From an uncultured Clostridia bacterium (GTDB taxonomy: Bacteria; Bacillota; Clostridia; Christensenellales; Aristaeellaceae), in assembly GCA_946409855.1 (NCBI GenBank), contig CAMJXZ010000070.1:1-11733 (forward strand): a DNA stretch of 11,733 nucleotides, in the 5' to 3' direction. Under the pieces are notes generated by a model. It was given only the letters and a program-made list of their open reading frames with translations. It was not told the DNA's origin and searched no databases. Below are positions 1 to 7,549 of the stretch, piece by piece; the stretch's first letter is position 1, and each line of letters begins with the position of its first letter. The translations under genes and the position numbers were made by a program.

Positions 1-2337
<2,337 letters not shown>

Positions 2338-2357
2338 TATTCAATATATAGCTCATG

Positions 2358-2393
2358 GAGCTGCCGCGGAAACCTGCGGCAGTTCTATTTTTC
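2358..2393 (+). terminator. Rho-independent terminator of leuS
   Basis: A 10-bp stem (GAGCTGCCGC with GCGGCAGTTC, one G-U pair) at 2358-2367 and 2376-2385 has a short loop in which GG can also pair with CC. It is followed directly by TATTTTT. It begins 21 bases after the leuS stop codon. Confidence 0.85.
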
Positions 2394-2395
2394 TG

Positions 2396-2424
2396 TCGAC
2401 TTTTTTCCGGATGGGATGTATAAT
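2396..2424 (+). promoter_or_regulatory. Sigma-A-like promoter of the tyrosine recombinase
   Basis: A perfect -10 box TATAAT lies at 2419-2424. Seventeen bases upstream is TCGACT at 2396-2401, which matches the TTGACA consensus at four of six positions. The expected transcription start is near 2431, about 42 bases before the ATG. The -10 box lies in the spacer of the inverted repeat listed separately, so binding to that repeat would block it. Confidence 0.65.
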
Positions 2425-2443
2425 GGGGGTATCCCATCCGGAA
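2405..2443. repeat. Perfect 13-bp inverted repeat around the -10 box; candidate operator
   Basis: TTCCGGATGGGAT at 2405-2417 is exactly mirrored by ATCCCATCCGGAA at 2431-2443, with a 13-base spacer that contains TATAAT. The left arm sits between -35 and -10, and the right arm starts at about the predicted transcription start. A transcript starting there would carry only the right arm, so a protein-binding operator is more likely than an RNA hairpin for this promoter. Autoregulation by the recombinase is one possibility; a separate repressor is another. Arms of 11-13 bp resemble tyrosine-recombinase binding arms, but the 13-base spacer is longer than the 6-8 bases usual for a Xer core site. 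Confidence 0.7.
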
Positions 2444-2472
2444 CATGAACGCCCTTGCAAAGGAGTTATCCG

Positions 2473-3567
2473 ATGCCGCCCAAATCATCCGAGCACCCGT
2501 ACCAGAGCGAAAAAAAGGTGCGGACCAATCTGCGCATCCGCGAGCTGCAGGGGGAAATGCCCCAGGTCGTGTCGGACTTTATCCGTTCCATGATCGGCCA
2601 TTCCAGCGAGCTGACGCGGCTGGGCTACCTGTACGACATCCGGCTGTTCCTGCGGTTCCTGACCCAGGAAGACGTCCGGTTTTCGGACACGCCCATGCAG
2701 CTGATCACCCCGGAGATGCTGGGCAGCCTGGCGCTCCGGGACTTTGAGCGGTACACGGAATTCCTGTCCCAGTACGTCCGGACGGACGAAAACGGCGGCG
2801 AGGTCACGGACGCCCACGGGAACCCCGTCTTCGTCACCAACCGGGAAGTCGGGATGTCCCGCAAGCTCAGCGCCGTGCGCACCTTTTACAAATACATGTT
2901 CAGCCACGGGCTGATCGAAGCCAACGTCACCGCCAACCTGACCATGCCGAAGATCCACAAAAAGCCGGTCGTTTTCCTCAACAAGGACGAGATTGCCCGG
3001 CTCTTTGACGCGGTCAACACCGGGGAAGGGCTGACCGACCGGCAGAAGGCCTATAACGAAAGCTTCCGCACCCGGGACGTGGCGATCGTTTCCCTGCTGC
3101 TGGGCACCGGCATCCGCGAAAGCGAGCTGATCGGGCTGGACCTGGGGGACGTCAACCTCAAGGACCGCACCTTCCTGGTGACCCGCAAGGGCGGCAACGA
3201 GGCGCTGCTCCATTTCAACGCCCAGGTGAGCGAAGCGCTGGCGGATTATCTCTATCTGCGCAAACAGATCGAGCCCCTGCCCGGGCACGAAAAAGCCTTC
3301 TTCCTGTCCTCCCAGCGCAGGCGCCTGTCCGCCCGCGCCCTGCAGGACCTGATCAAAAAGTACGCCCAGGTGGCGGCCCCCCTCAAAAAGCGCCTCTCCC
3401 CCCATAAAATGCGCTCCACCTTCGCCACCAACCTGTACAAGAACACCCACGACATTTACCTGGTTTCCGAGGCTCTGGGCCACGCCCAGCTGGAAACCTC
3501 CACCCGCTACACCGCCCGGGAGGACCACCTCATCCAGGCGGCGGAAAACGTGGACTGGGTGGAGTAA
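2473..3567 (+). CDS. Tyrosine recombinase/integrase, XerC/XerD-like
   Basis: A 364-residue site-specific recombinase with all six residues of the tyrosine recombinase active site: Arg215 (GTGIRESEL), Lys239 (TRKGG), His311 and Arg314 (SPHKMR), His337 (LGHAQ) and the nucleophile Tyr346 (TSTRYT). An N-terminal SAM-like core-binding domain spans roughly residues 25-165; it contains an acidic insert near residues 105-125 (TDENGGEVTDAHGNPVF) that makes the protein longer than the roughly 300 residues of classical XerC/D. The start at ATG 2473 is chosen because AAAGGAG (2459-2465) lies 7 bases upstream; an in-frame TTG at 2455 overlaps that site. The gene has its own promoter and is flanked by terminators. 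No attachment site, excisionase or phage gene is nearby, so a housekeeping or locus-specific recombinase is more likely than a mobile-element integrase. Substrate site unknown. Confidence 0.93.
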   Translation: MPPKSSEHPYQSEKKVRTNLRIRELQGEMPQVVSDFIRSMIGHSSELTRLGYLYDIRLFLRFLTQEDVRFSDTPMQLITPEMLGSLALRDFERYTEFLSQYVRTDENGGEVTDAHGNPVFVTNREVGMSRKLSAVRTFYKYMFSHGLIEANVTANLTMPKIHKKPVVFLNKDEIARLFDAVNTGEGLTDRQKAYNESFRTRDVAIVSLLLGTGIRESELIGLDLGDVNLKDRTFLVTRKGGNEALLHFNAQVSEALADYLYLRKQIEPLPGHEKAFFLSSQRRRLSARALQDLIKKYAQVAAPLKKRLSPHKMRSTFATNLYKNTHDIYLVSEALGHAQLETSTRYTAREDHLIQAAENVDWVE

Positions 3568-3570
3568 GGG

Positions 3571-3613
3571 CCGCCCCCCGTTTCCGGGCGGAGATATATC
3601 TGTTCATTTTTTT
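3571..3613 (+). terminator. Possible weak terminator just after the recombinase gene
   Basis: CCGCCC at 3571-3576 can pair with GGGCGG at 3586-3591, and a seven-base T run follows at 3607-3613. The T run is about 15 bases from the stem, which is too far for a standard intrinsic terminator, so this may be only a leaky first stop. Confidence 0.3.
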
Positions 3614-3628
3614 CCGATCATAAAACAG

Positions 3629-3669
3629 CGCGCCTTTCGCCGTCCGCCGGGCGGGAAAAGCGCGTTTTT
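3629..3669 (+). terminator. Rho-independent terminator downstream of the recombinase
   Basis: CGCGC at 3629-3633 pairs with GCGCG at 3660-3664. The stem continues inward as TTTC with GAAA after one mismatch, and an inner CGTCC/GGGCG hairpin has a GCC loop. A TTTTT run follows at 3665-3669. An A run at 3622-3625 on the other side makes weak bidirectional activity possible. Confidence 0.6.
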
Positions 3670-3870
3670 GCGTTGTTTCGGCCGGACAGGATGACTGCCT
3701 GAAACCGGCAGGAAACGAAGAAGAAAAAACAGAACGGGCAGCCCAATTTTTCAGCACATGCCAAAAAGCGCTTCGTTCCTCTGCCATCCTCTTTCTCTTC
3801 TGCGTATATACAAATGCGGGGGTGATGAAGCCCCCCAAGAAATAAAAGATACGAAACCGGCAGCACCCGG
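3670..3870. other. Intergenic stretch without a recognisable gene
   Basis: About 200 bases of lower GC than the surroundings. I see only a small hairpin (CTGCC 3695-3699 with GGCAG 3707-3711, flanked by GTTTC and GAAAC that can also pair) and the possible promoter and stem-loop near 3801-3836 listed separately. Open frames on the minus strand here have no ribosome binding site or protein-like composition. Confidence 0.5.
3801..3836 (+). promoter_or_regulatory. Possible -10 element and 5' stem-loop ahead of the double-glycine peptide
   Basis: GTATATA at 3804-3810 is the best -10-like sequence upstream of the peptide gene, but no good -35 box is visible. A transcript from here would begin close to a GGGGGT/GCCCCC stem-loop (3818-3823 with 3830-3835). 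The same GTATATA heptamer occurs at 10501-10507 ahead of another small gene, also without a clear -35. An unusual or activated promoter is possible; chance is not excluded. Confidence 0.25.
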
Positions 3871-3886
3871 AAAGGAGCATAACACC

Positions 3887-4048
3887 ATGGAAAATAAAGA
3901 AACGAATCAGAGCACGGAGCTCAAACCGAACAGCCTGGAAAACATTTCCGGCGGCAAAATCCGCTTCAGGGACATCCGCGACATCCCCATGACCGAGGAA
4001 GACAAAAAGCAGCTGGAAGAACTCGAAAGGCGCGTCCAGGAAAGCTGA
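3887..4048 (+). CDS. 53-residue peptide with double-glycine (GG) leader
   Basis: A small hypothetical peptide, not assigned to a named family. The N-terminal 23 residues resemble a bacteriocin/pheromone leader: counted back from the GG of ENISGG, leucine falls at -12 and -7, isoleucine at -4 and Gly-Gly at -2/-1, matching the LSxxELxxIxGG consensus at its key hydrophobic positions. Cleavage after Gly23 by a C39-peptidase ABC exporter would release a 30-residue product starting KIRFRDIRDIP. That product has no cysteine, has many charged residues (8 Lys/Arg, 9 Asp/Glu) and probably has a helical C-terminal half (TEEDKKQLEELERRVQ). The start is set by AAAGGAG at 3871-3877, 9 bases before ATG. 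The gene stands alone between two terminators. No exporter, immunity or modification gene is in view, so a partner would have to be elsewhere. It could instead be a cytoplasmic small protein whose leader match is fortuitous. Confidence 0.75.
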   Translation: MENKETNQSTELKPNSLENISGGKIRFRDIRDIPMTEEDKKQLEELERRVQES

Positions 4049-4066
4049 GCGGGCTTTCCGGAATCC

Positions 4067-4111
4067 AAACACCCCCTTTTTCCTGAACGATCAGGTGAAA
4101 GGGGGTGTTTT
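4067..4111 (+). terminator. Strong, largely symmetrical terminator after the peptide gene
   Basis: A perfect 13-bp stem (AAACACCCCCTTT at 4067-4079 with AAAGGGGGTGTTT at 4098-4110) encloses a second hairpin, CCTGA/TCAGG with loop ACGA. It starts 18 bases after the peptide stop. The symmetry would allow it to stop transcripts arriving from the minus-strand apbE as well. Confidence 0.9.
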
Positions 4112-4191
4112 ACCATCAACGGTTCCGCAGCGCCGGAATCGTTTTTTGAACGCATTTCCCCTCCGGTCCGCGCCGCGGCCGCACGGTCCGG

Positions 4192-4270
4192 AAAAAAAGC
4201 AATCCGGTGAAGTTGATCAGGCGGCGGACGGCCCGTGATCCGGGTCAGGACAGGAACCGCACTACCGGAT
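4192..4270 (-). terminator. Possible terminator of apbE (minus strand)
   Basis: Read on the minus strand, ATCCGGT at the end of apbE (plus 4264-4270) can pair with ACCGGAT (plus 4202-4208). The loop of about 55 bases contains an inner GATCA/TGATC pair. A T7 run follows (plus 4192-4198) after three more bases. The large loop makes this weaker than the other terminators in the window. Confidence 0.35.
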
Positions 4271-5467
4271 GTATGTTCCGGTATACCGGAAGGTCCCGTC
4301 TTCTGCCGCTTCGCTGGCGGGAAGATAGCCACCGTCCAGGACGCGGAACGCTTCCGGAGCCATGTTGGTGACCAGCTCCAGTTCCTCCCGGCCGTCCCGG
4401 TATACCGCCATCACCATCTTTTCCGCCCGGCCGTCCAGGAAGCGGAGCGCATCTTCCGGGCCCATCAGGCACAGGGCGGTGGTCAGCGCGTCCCCCAGGG
4501 CGGCGCTGTCCGCCAGCAGGGAAACGGAGGCGGCCCCTTTCTGCGCGCCGCCTTCAGCCGGCGTGTTCAGGGGACAGCCGGTGCGCGGGTCGATGATGTG
4601 GCAGTACAAAACCCCGTCCTCCCCCCGGTAGGAATGGCTGATGTCGCTGCTGGTGGACAGGGTGGTATCCTTTGCGGAAAAAGAGGCGTAATCCTGCCCG
4701 CCGTCCTGCCCGGGGCGGGGCTTCCCGGCGGTCACGGCGAACGGGGCGCCGTCCGGCCGGGACAAAAACGCCATGGAACTGCCCCCGCAGACAAAATACC
4801 CTTCTTCCAATCCCCTGGCCCGGAGCAGGCCGGTCACCCGGTCGCAGGCGTAGCCCTTGGCGATGCCCCCCAGGTCCGCCTGCGCCTGGACCGTGATCCC
4901 CCGGACCGTCACGGCGGGCGTCTCCTTCCGGATCATCCACTGCCCGTTTTCCTCAAACAGGCGGAACCCTTTCATGCCCACCAGGGGCAGGAGGGCGGCC
5001 ACGTCCTTTTCATCCGGGGGGACGGGCTGCCCGTTCACAAGCGGCCGGTCGTAGGGCAAGGAAGGCTGCCAGCCCTTCTGATTGAAACGCGGGGAAAAGC
5101 CCCACAGGTCCACCAGCGGGAACACGGTGGGATCGTACAGGCCGTTTGTCAGCTCGTGGGCCGCCAGCGCCTGCCGCCAGATTTCCGCCGTCACGCCGGA
5201 CACCGGCACCGCGGTCCCGGCGGCGGCTTCGTTCAGCCGGGCGAGATCGGACCCCGGGCGGGAAACGGAAACGGCGCCGTCGATCTCCCGGAGCAGGTCC
5301 TTGACCTCCCGCCAGATCTCCTCCGCCCCGTCCTCCGTATACAGACACAGCATGGAGACGGTGCCGAAATATTCCATGGTGGACCGCGTGAACTGCCGCC
5401 CGGCAGCGCCCGCCGGACGACCGGCAAGCAATGCGCAGAGCAGCGCGGCGCAAAGCAGCTTTTTCAT
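4262..5467 (-). CDS. apbE: FAD:protein FMN transferase (ApbE), secreted
   Basis: A 401-residue ApbE-family enzyme that transfers FMN from FAD to a threonine of target proteins, with Mg2+, on the outer face of the membrane. An N-terminal signal sequence (residues 1 to about 22, ending AGA-AG) has no lipobox cysteine at the right place, so it appears secreted rather than lipid-anchored. Family motifs occur in order: MEYFGT (31), SDLARLN (73), NGLYDPTVFPLVDLWGF (108-124), DLGGIAKGYACD (198-209), VCGGSS (226), STSSDISHSY (271), HIIDPRTG (290-297) and ADSAALGDALTTALCLMG (319-336) with the metal-site Asp/Thr region. The length is somewhat above the usual 320-350 residues, from an extended segment around 130-190. 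GGGAGA at plus 5473-5478 supports the start. The likely substrate is the divergently transcribed FMN-binding fusion protein next door. Confidence 0.95.
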   Translation of the reverse strand: MKKLLCAALLCALLAGRPAGAAGRQFTRSTMEYFGTVSMLCLYTEDGAEEIWREVKDLLREIDGAVSVSRPGSDLARLNEAAAGTAVPVSGVTAEIWRQALAAHELTNGLYDPTVFPLVDLWGFSPRFNQKGWQPSLPYDRPLVNGQPVPPDEKDVAALLPLVGMKGFRLFEENGQWMIRKETPAVTVRGITVQAQADLGGIAKGYACDRVTGLLRARGLEEGYFVCGGSSMAFLSRPDGAPFAVTAGKPRPGQDGGQDYASFSAKDTTLSTSSDISHSYRGEDGVLYCHIIDPRTGCPLNTPAEGGAQKGAASVSLLADSAALGDALTTALCLMGPEDALRFLDGRAEKMVMAVYRDGREELELVTNMAPEAFRVLDGGYLPASEAAEDGTFRYTGTYIR

Positions 5468-5500
5468 ACATTTCTCCCGTCAGACAGTCTGTTTTCCGTC

Positions 5501-5529
5501 ATTATATATCCGTTTGAAAAAAAAGACAA
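5501..5529 (-). promoter_or_regulatory. apbE promoter (minus strand)
   Basis: On the minus strand TTGTCT (plus 5524-5529) is separated by exactly 17 bases from TATAAT (plus 5501-5506). The -35 matches consensus at four of six positions and the -10 is perfect. The expected start is near plus 5494, leaving a short leader before the apbE ATG at 5467. Confidence 0.8.
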
Positions 5530-5536
5530 CCGGTTG
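5527..5536. promoter_or_regulatory. Palindrome between two divergent -35 boxes
   Basis: CAACCGGTTG is a perfect 10-bp palindrome centred between the apbE -35 and the -35 of the FMN-binding gene. Six of its bases (TTG on each strand) are part of the -35 boxes, so only the central CCGG is extra symmetry. It could be an operator for both genes, but partial chance is likely. Confidence 0.35.
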
Positions 5537-5562
5537 ACATTAAGTACAGATAATAGTACAAT
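5534..5562 (+). promoter_or_regulatory. Strong sigma-A promoter of the nitroreductase/FMN-binding gene
   Basis: A perfect TTGACA at 5534-5539 and TACAAT at 5557-5562 are 17 bases apart. The transcription start should be near 5569, giving a leader of about 67 bases. Only 4 bp separate this -35 from the apbE -35 on the other strand, so two polymerases cannot bind at once. Confidence 0.9.
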
Positions 5563-5635
5563 ATTGGCAGGCAAACGGCCAAATCTTCCATTTTATCAAA
5601 AAACGTCCGAAAAAACAACAGAAAGGAAGAAAACA

Positions 5636-6739
5636 ATGAAAAAACTGCTCGCTCTCCTTCTGGCGGCCCTGATGCTCTCCCTGCCCCTGTGCTCCGTCGC
5701 GGAAGAATTTGACCCCGCGAAATTCATCGACTGGTTCAATGAAAGCCAGCTGTGGATGACCGTCGCCAACGGCCACTGGTCCACAGACCCCGCCGACCGC
5801 ATCACCGACGAAGAACTGGAAAAGATTTTCTCCATGACCATCCTGCAGCAGAACGCCGTCCACTGGACCCCCTGGTACTTCGTGGTCATCAAGGACACCG
5901 AGGAACAGCAGAAGATCATCGGCGGCTACTGGGACAAGCCCGAGAACTGCGCGACCGACGGCACCGTAACCGTGCTGTGCCTGGCCGACCAGATCCTCAC
6001 CGAGGAAGACGGCCACGCCACCCCCTATTCCGGCTATTATATGCCCACCAACTTCGCCTACTATGACAGCGGCCTGACCTGCGGCATGCTGGGCGTCGCC
6101 GCGGCTGCCCTGGGCTACCAGACCCACTACTTCGGCACCATCACCGGCGAATACGCCCCCACCGACATCGCCGGCAAGTATCAGTCCATGAGCCGCTACA
6201 TCAGCGAGAACGACATCCGCACCTGGGGCTTCTCCGGCCAGACCTTCCCCGTATCCGGCAACTGCGTCTTTGTGGCCGCCATCGTGATCGGCAAGCCCGC
6301 CGCCGATGAAACCATCGAGACCTGGGGCAGCAACCACGTCCGCCCCGGCAACTGGAAGATCTGGGACGGCGTGCCCAACGAAGCCGCCGCGCCTGCTGAA
6401 GAAGCTCCTGCTGAAGAAGCGCCCGCCGAGGAAGCGCCCGCTGAAGAAGCTCCTGCCGCCGAAGAGGCCGGCAGCGGCTTCGCCGCCTCCGCGCAGGGCT
6501 TTGGGGGCGGCTATGTGACCGTCACCCTGATCCTGGATGACGAAGGCAAGATCGCTTCCCTGAACATCGACGCCTCCTCCCAGACCGACGGCCTGGGCAA
6601 GCGCGCCGAAGAGGAAGCCTTCACCGCCCAGTTCATCGGCAAGACCCTGCCCATCGCCGCGGAAGACATCGACGCGATCGCCGGCGCCACCATCACCACC
6701 ACCGCCGTGCTGGAAGCGATCAATTCCCTGGCCCAGTAA
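5636..6739 (+). CDS. Secreted nitroreductase-like protein fused to a covalent-FMN (FMN_bind) domain
   Basis: A 367-residue extracytoplasmic flavoprotein, probably an electron carrier or reductase; substrate unknown. It has a signal peptide (about 1-22, ending CSVA-EE, no lipobox). Residues about 25-245 resemble the nitroreductase fold: ITDEELEKIFSMTILQQNAVHWTPWYFVVIKD (56-87, here read as helix plus the family's 'PW.FVV' strand) and YYDSGLTCGMLGVAAAALG (142-160). The usual N-terminal RRSxR flavin-phosphate motif is not seen, so this domain may bind FMN differently or not at all. A linker of AEEAP repeats (252-278) leads to an FMN_bind domain (292-367) with QTDGLGKRAEEE (316-327) and the flavinylation motif DAIAGATITT (346-355). 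Thr352 is the expected FMN attachment site for ApbE. GAAAGGAAG before ATG 5636 fixes the start; the open frame upstream is antisense to apbE and is not used. The gene is closed by a strong terminator. Confidence 0.85.
   Translation: MKKLLALLLAALMLSLPLCSVAEEFDPAKFIDWFNESQLWMTVANGHWSTDPADRITDEELEKIFSMTILQQNAVHWTPWYFVVIKDTEEQQKIIGGYWDKPENCATDGTVTVLCLADQILTEEDGHATPYSGYYMPTNFAYYDSGLTCGMLGVAAAALGYQTHYFGTITGEYAPTDIAGKYQSMSRYISENDIRTWGFSGQTFPVSGNCVFVAAIVIGKPAADETIETWGSNHVRPGNWKIWDGVPNEAAAPAEEAPAEEAPAEEAPAEEAPAAEEAGSGFAASAQGFGGGYVTVTLILDDEGKIASLNIDASSQTDGLGKRAEEEAFTAQFIGKTLPIAAEDIDAIAGATITTTAVLEAINSLAQ
6389..6466 (+). repeat. 15-bp in-frame tandem repeat encoding an (APAEE)n linker
   Basis: Four 15-base units (6389-6403, 6404-6418, 6419-6433, 6434-6448), each encoding Ala-Pro-Ala-Glu-Glu, are followed by a degenerate 18-base unit. 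Synonymous codons differ between units (for example GAAGAA versus GAGGAA), so the repeat is not a recent exact duplication. It forms a flexible acidic linker between the two domains of the fusion protein. Confidence 0.9.
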
Positions 6740-6758
6740 AAACCGATTGATTCCCTTC

Positions 6759-6793
6759 AGAGGGGGCTGCGGCGCAGCCCCCTCTTTCTTTTT
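6759..6793 (+). terminator. Rho-independent terminator of the nitroreductase/FMN-binding gene
   Basis: A perfect 12-bp stem, AGAGGGGGCTGC with GCAGCCCCCTCT (6759-6770 and 6774-6785), has a GGC loop and is followed by TTCTTTTT. It starts 19 bases after the stop codon. Confidence 0.93.
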
Positions 6794-6843
6794 GCATTCA
6801 GCCCATCATGTGACAAAATACACCCAAAAAACAATCCGCTCCC

Positions 6844-6872
6844 TTGACAGGCCGCAGATCGTCAGGTACAAT
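6844..6872 (+). promoter_or_regulatory. Strong sigma-A promoter of the T-box/trpXYZ operon
   Basis: TTGACA at 6844-6849 and TACAAT at 6867-6872 are 17 bases apart, the same two hexamers and spacing as the promoter at 5534. Transcription should start near 6879, at the beginning of the T-box leader. A strong constitutive promoter is what is expected when control is exerted by the riboswitch downstream. Confidence 0.9.
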
Positions 6873-6878
6873 GAGCGC

Positions 6879-7164
6879 AACTTCACAGCAAACCGTTGAT
6901 GTGGAAATCAAACCGAGGAGCGCGCTCACAGAGAGCCGGGGGTGCTGGAAACCCGGCAGAAAGCGGCCCGGCAAATGGACCACGAAGGGAAAGGGGAAAG
7001 GCGGAACGCCGAGTATCCGGCCCGTATGCCCGCGTTAAGGGCGGGGGATGTGATGGCATCCCCGCTGAGGGGACGGCCCGGTTTTTTTCCGGGCATGTCA
7101 GCAAAGGTGGTACCGCAAGGCGATAAAGCCCTGTCCTTTGAAGAGGACGGGGGTTATTTTTTTT
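6879..7164 (+). promoter_or_regulatory. T-box riboswitch, apparent UGG (tryptophan) specifier
   Basis: This leader RNA senses uncharged tRNA and controls the operon by transcription antitermination. Stem I is recognisable: lower helix GTGG (6901-6904) with CCAC (6980-6983); specifier loop AAATCAAA opposite CAAATGGA, in which TGG at 6976-6978 is followed by the usual A; helix CGCT (6923-6926) with AGCG (6962-6965); the AGAGA bulge region near 6930; and an apical GCCGGG/CCCGGC helix (6935-6940 with 6952-6957) with a GGTG loop fitting the GNUG motif. Further hairpins (GGGGATG/CATCCCC near 7046-7064 and GCCCGG-T7-CCGGGC at 7076-7094) precede the T-box core AGGTGGTACCGC (7105-7116). The T-box bulge is UGGU; its last U can pair with an A or wobble with a G discriminator base. 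The UGG specifier agrees with the tryptophan-family transporter downstream. Confidence 0.92.
7129..7164 (+). terminator. T-box regulatory terminator
   Basis: CCCTGTCCT at 7129-7137 pairs with AGGACGGGG at 7144-7152 (9 bp, one G-U), followed by TTATTTTTTTT. In the T-box mechanism this hairpin forms when the tRNA is charged and is displaced by the antiterminator built on the T-box core when uncharged tRNA is bound. The run ends just before the Dabb gene's ribosome binding site at 7166-7172. Confidence 0.88.
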
Positions 7165-7180
7165 GAGAGGAGCGGCGGAC

Positions 7181-7474
7181 ATGAAGCATTATGTGCTGAT
7201 GCGGCTGAAGGAAGGCGTATTCGACGAAGAGGCCCTGCGGGATTACCGGGAAACGTTTGCGCATCTGCGGGCGGTGCTGCCGGAGGAGATCCTCTCCGCG
7301 CGGGTCCGTGTGAACACCGTGGACCGGCCGCAGAACATGACCGTGATGATCGAAATGACCCTGAAAGACGCGGATTCGCTGCCCAAGTACCTGAACCATC
7401 CCCTGCACAAAGCCATCGGGCAAAGGTACAACCCTTTCGTGGAAGCCATCGCCTCGTTTGACTGCGAGGAATAA
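7181..7474 (+). CDS. Dabb-family (stress-responsive A/B barrel) protein
   Basis: A 97-residue cytoplasmic protein with the look of a Dabb (dimeric alpha-beta barrel) domain over its whole length: an N-terminal strand KHYVLMRLK, helix EEALRDYRETFAHLRAVLP, central strand NMTVMIEMTL, the YLNHPLHKAIG helix with the characteristic 'HP.H' (73-76), and a final strand ending FD. Dabb proteins are small ferredoxin-like dimers; most have no known reaction, so no activity is claimed. AGAGGAG at 7166-7172 gives 8-base spacing to ATG 7181. It is the first gene after the T-box terminator, so it is under the same tRNA control as the transporter. That is an unusual position for this family. A 75-base gap with a GC-rich palindrome (7488-7507) separates it from the binding-protein gene. 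Confidence 0.8.
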   Translation: MKHYVLMRLKEGVFDEEALRDYRETFAHLRAVLPEEILSARVRVNTVDRPQNMTVMIEMTLKDADSLPKYLNHPLHKAIGQRYNPFVEAIASFDCEE

Positions 7475-7549
7475 CACCCGGTTTCTCCCCGCTCCCCCGG
7501 GGGCGGGATGAACAATCATAATAATAAAAACAAACAGGAGGTCCCGACC

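Noticed and set aside
2405..2443. Invertible promoter switch flanked by inverted repeats
   Set aside because: The 13-base spacer is far too short for a DNA inversion segment; an operator is simpler.
2485..3528. A 347-residue minus-strand open frame opposite the recombinase
   Set aside because: The recombinase has all catalytic residues in the plus frame; the antisense product has no motif or binding site.
2473..3567. Integrase marking a mobile element or phage
   Set aside because: No excisionase, relaxase, phage gene, tRNA attachment site or direct repeat is seen around it.
3758..3886. Longer N-terminus for the double-glycine peptide
   Set aside because: AAAGGAG is placed 9 bases before ATG 3887, and the extension would run through the candidate promoter and stem-loop.
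3530..4072. A 180-residue minus-strand open frame covering the peptide gene
   Set aside because: It lacks a ribosome binding site, spans two terminators and overlaps the better supported plus-strand peptide.
4160..4191. GC-rich segment with CCGCGG and GCGGCCGC as a regulatory palindrome
   Set aside because: The CGGTCCG copies are direct rather than inverted and the palindromes are short in a GC-rich context; chance is enough.
4235..5635. Long in-frame extension upstream of the FMN-binding gene
   Set aside because: It is antisense to apbE and crosses the promoter at 5534-5562. The ribosome binding site and signal peptide place the start at 5636.
7508..7549. Upstream ATG for trpX giving MNNHNNKNKQ
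   Set aside because: It has no ribosome binding site, and it would put a polar Asn/Lys stretch ahead of a normal signal peptide; AGGAGG serves ATG 7550.
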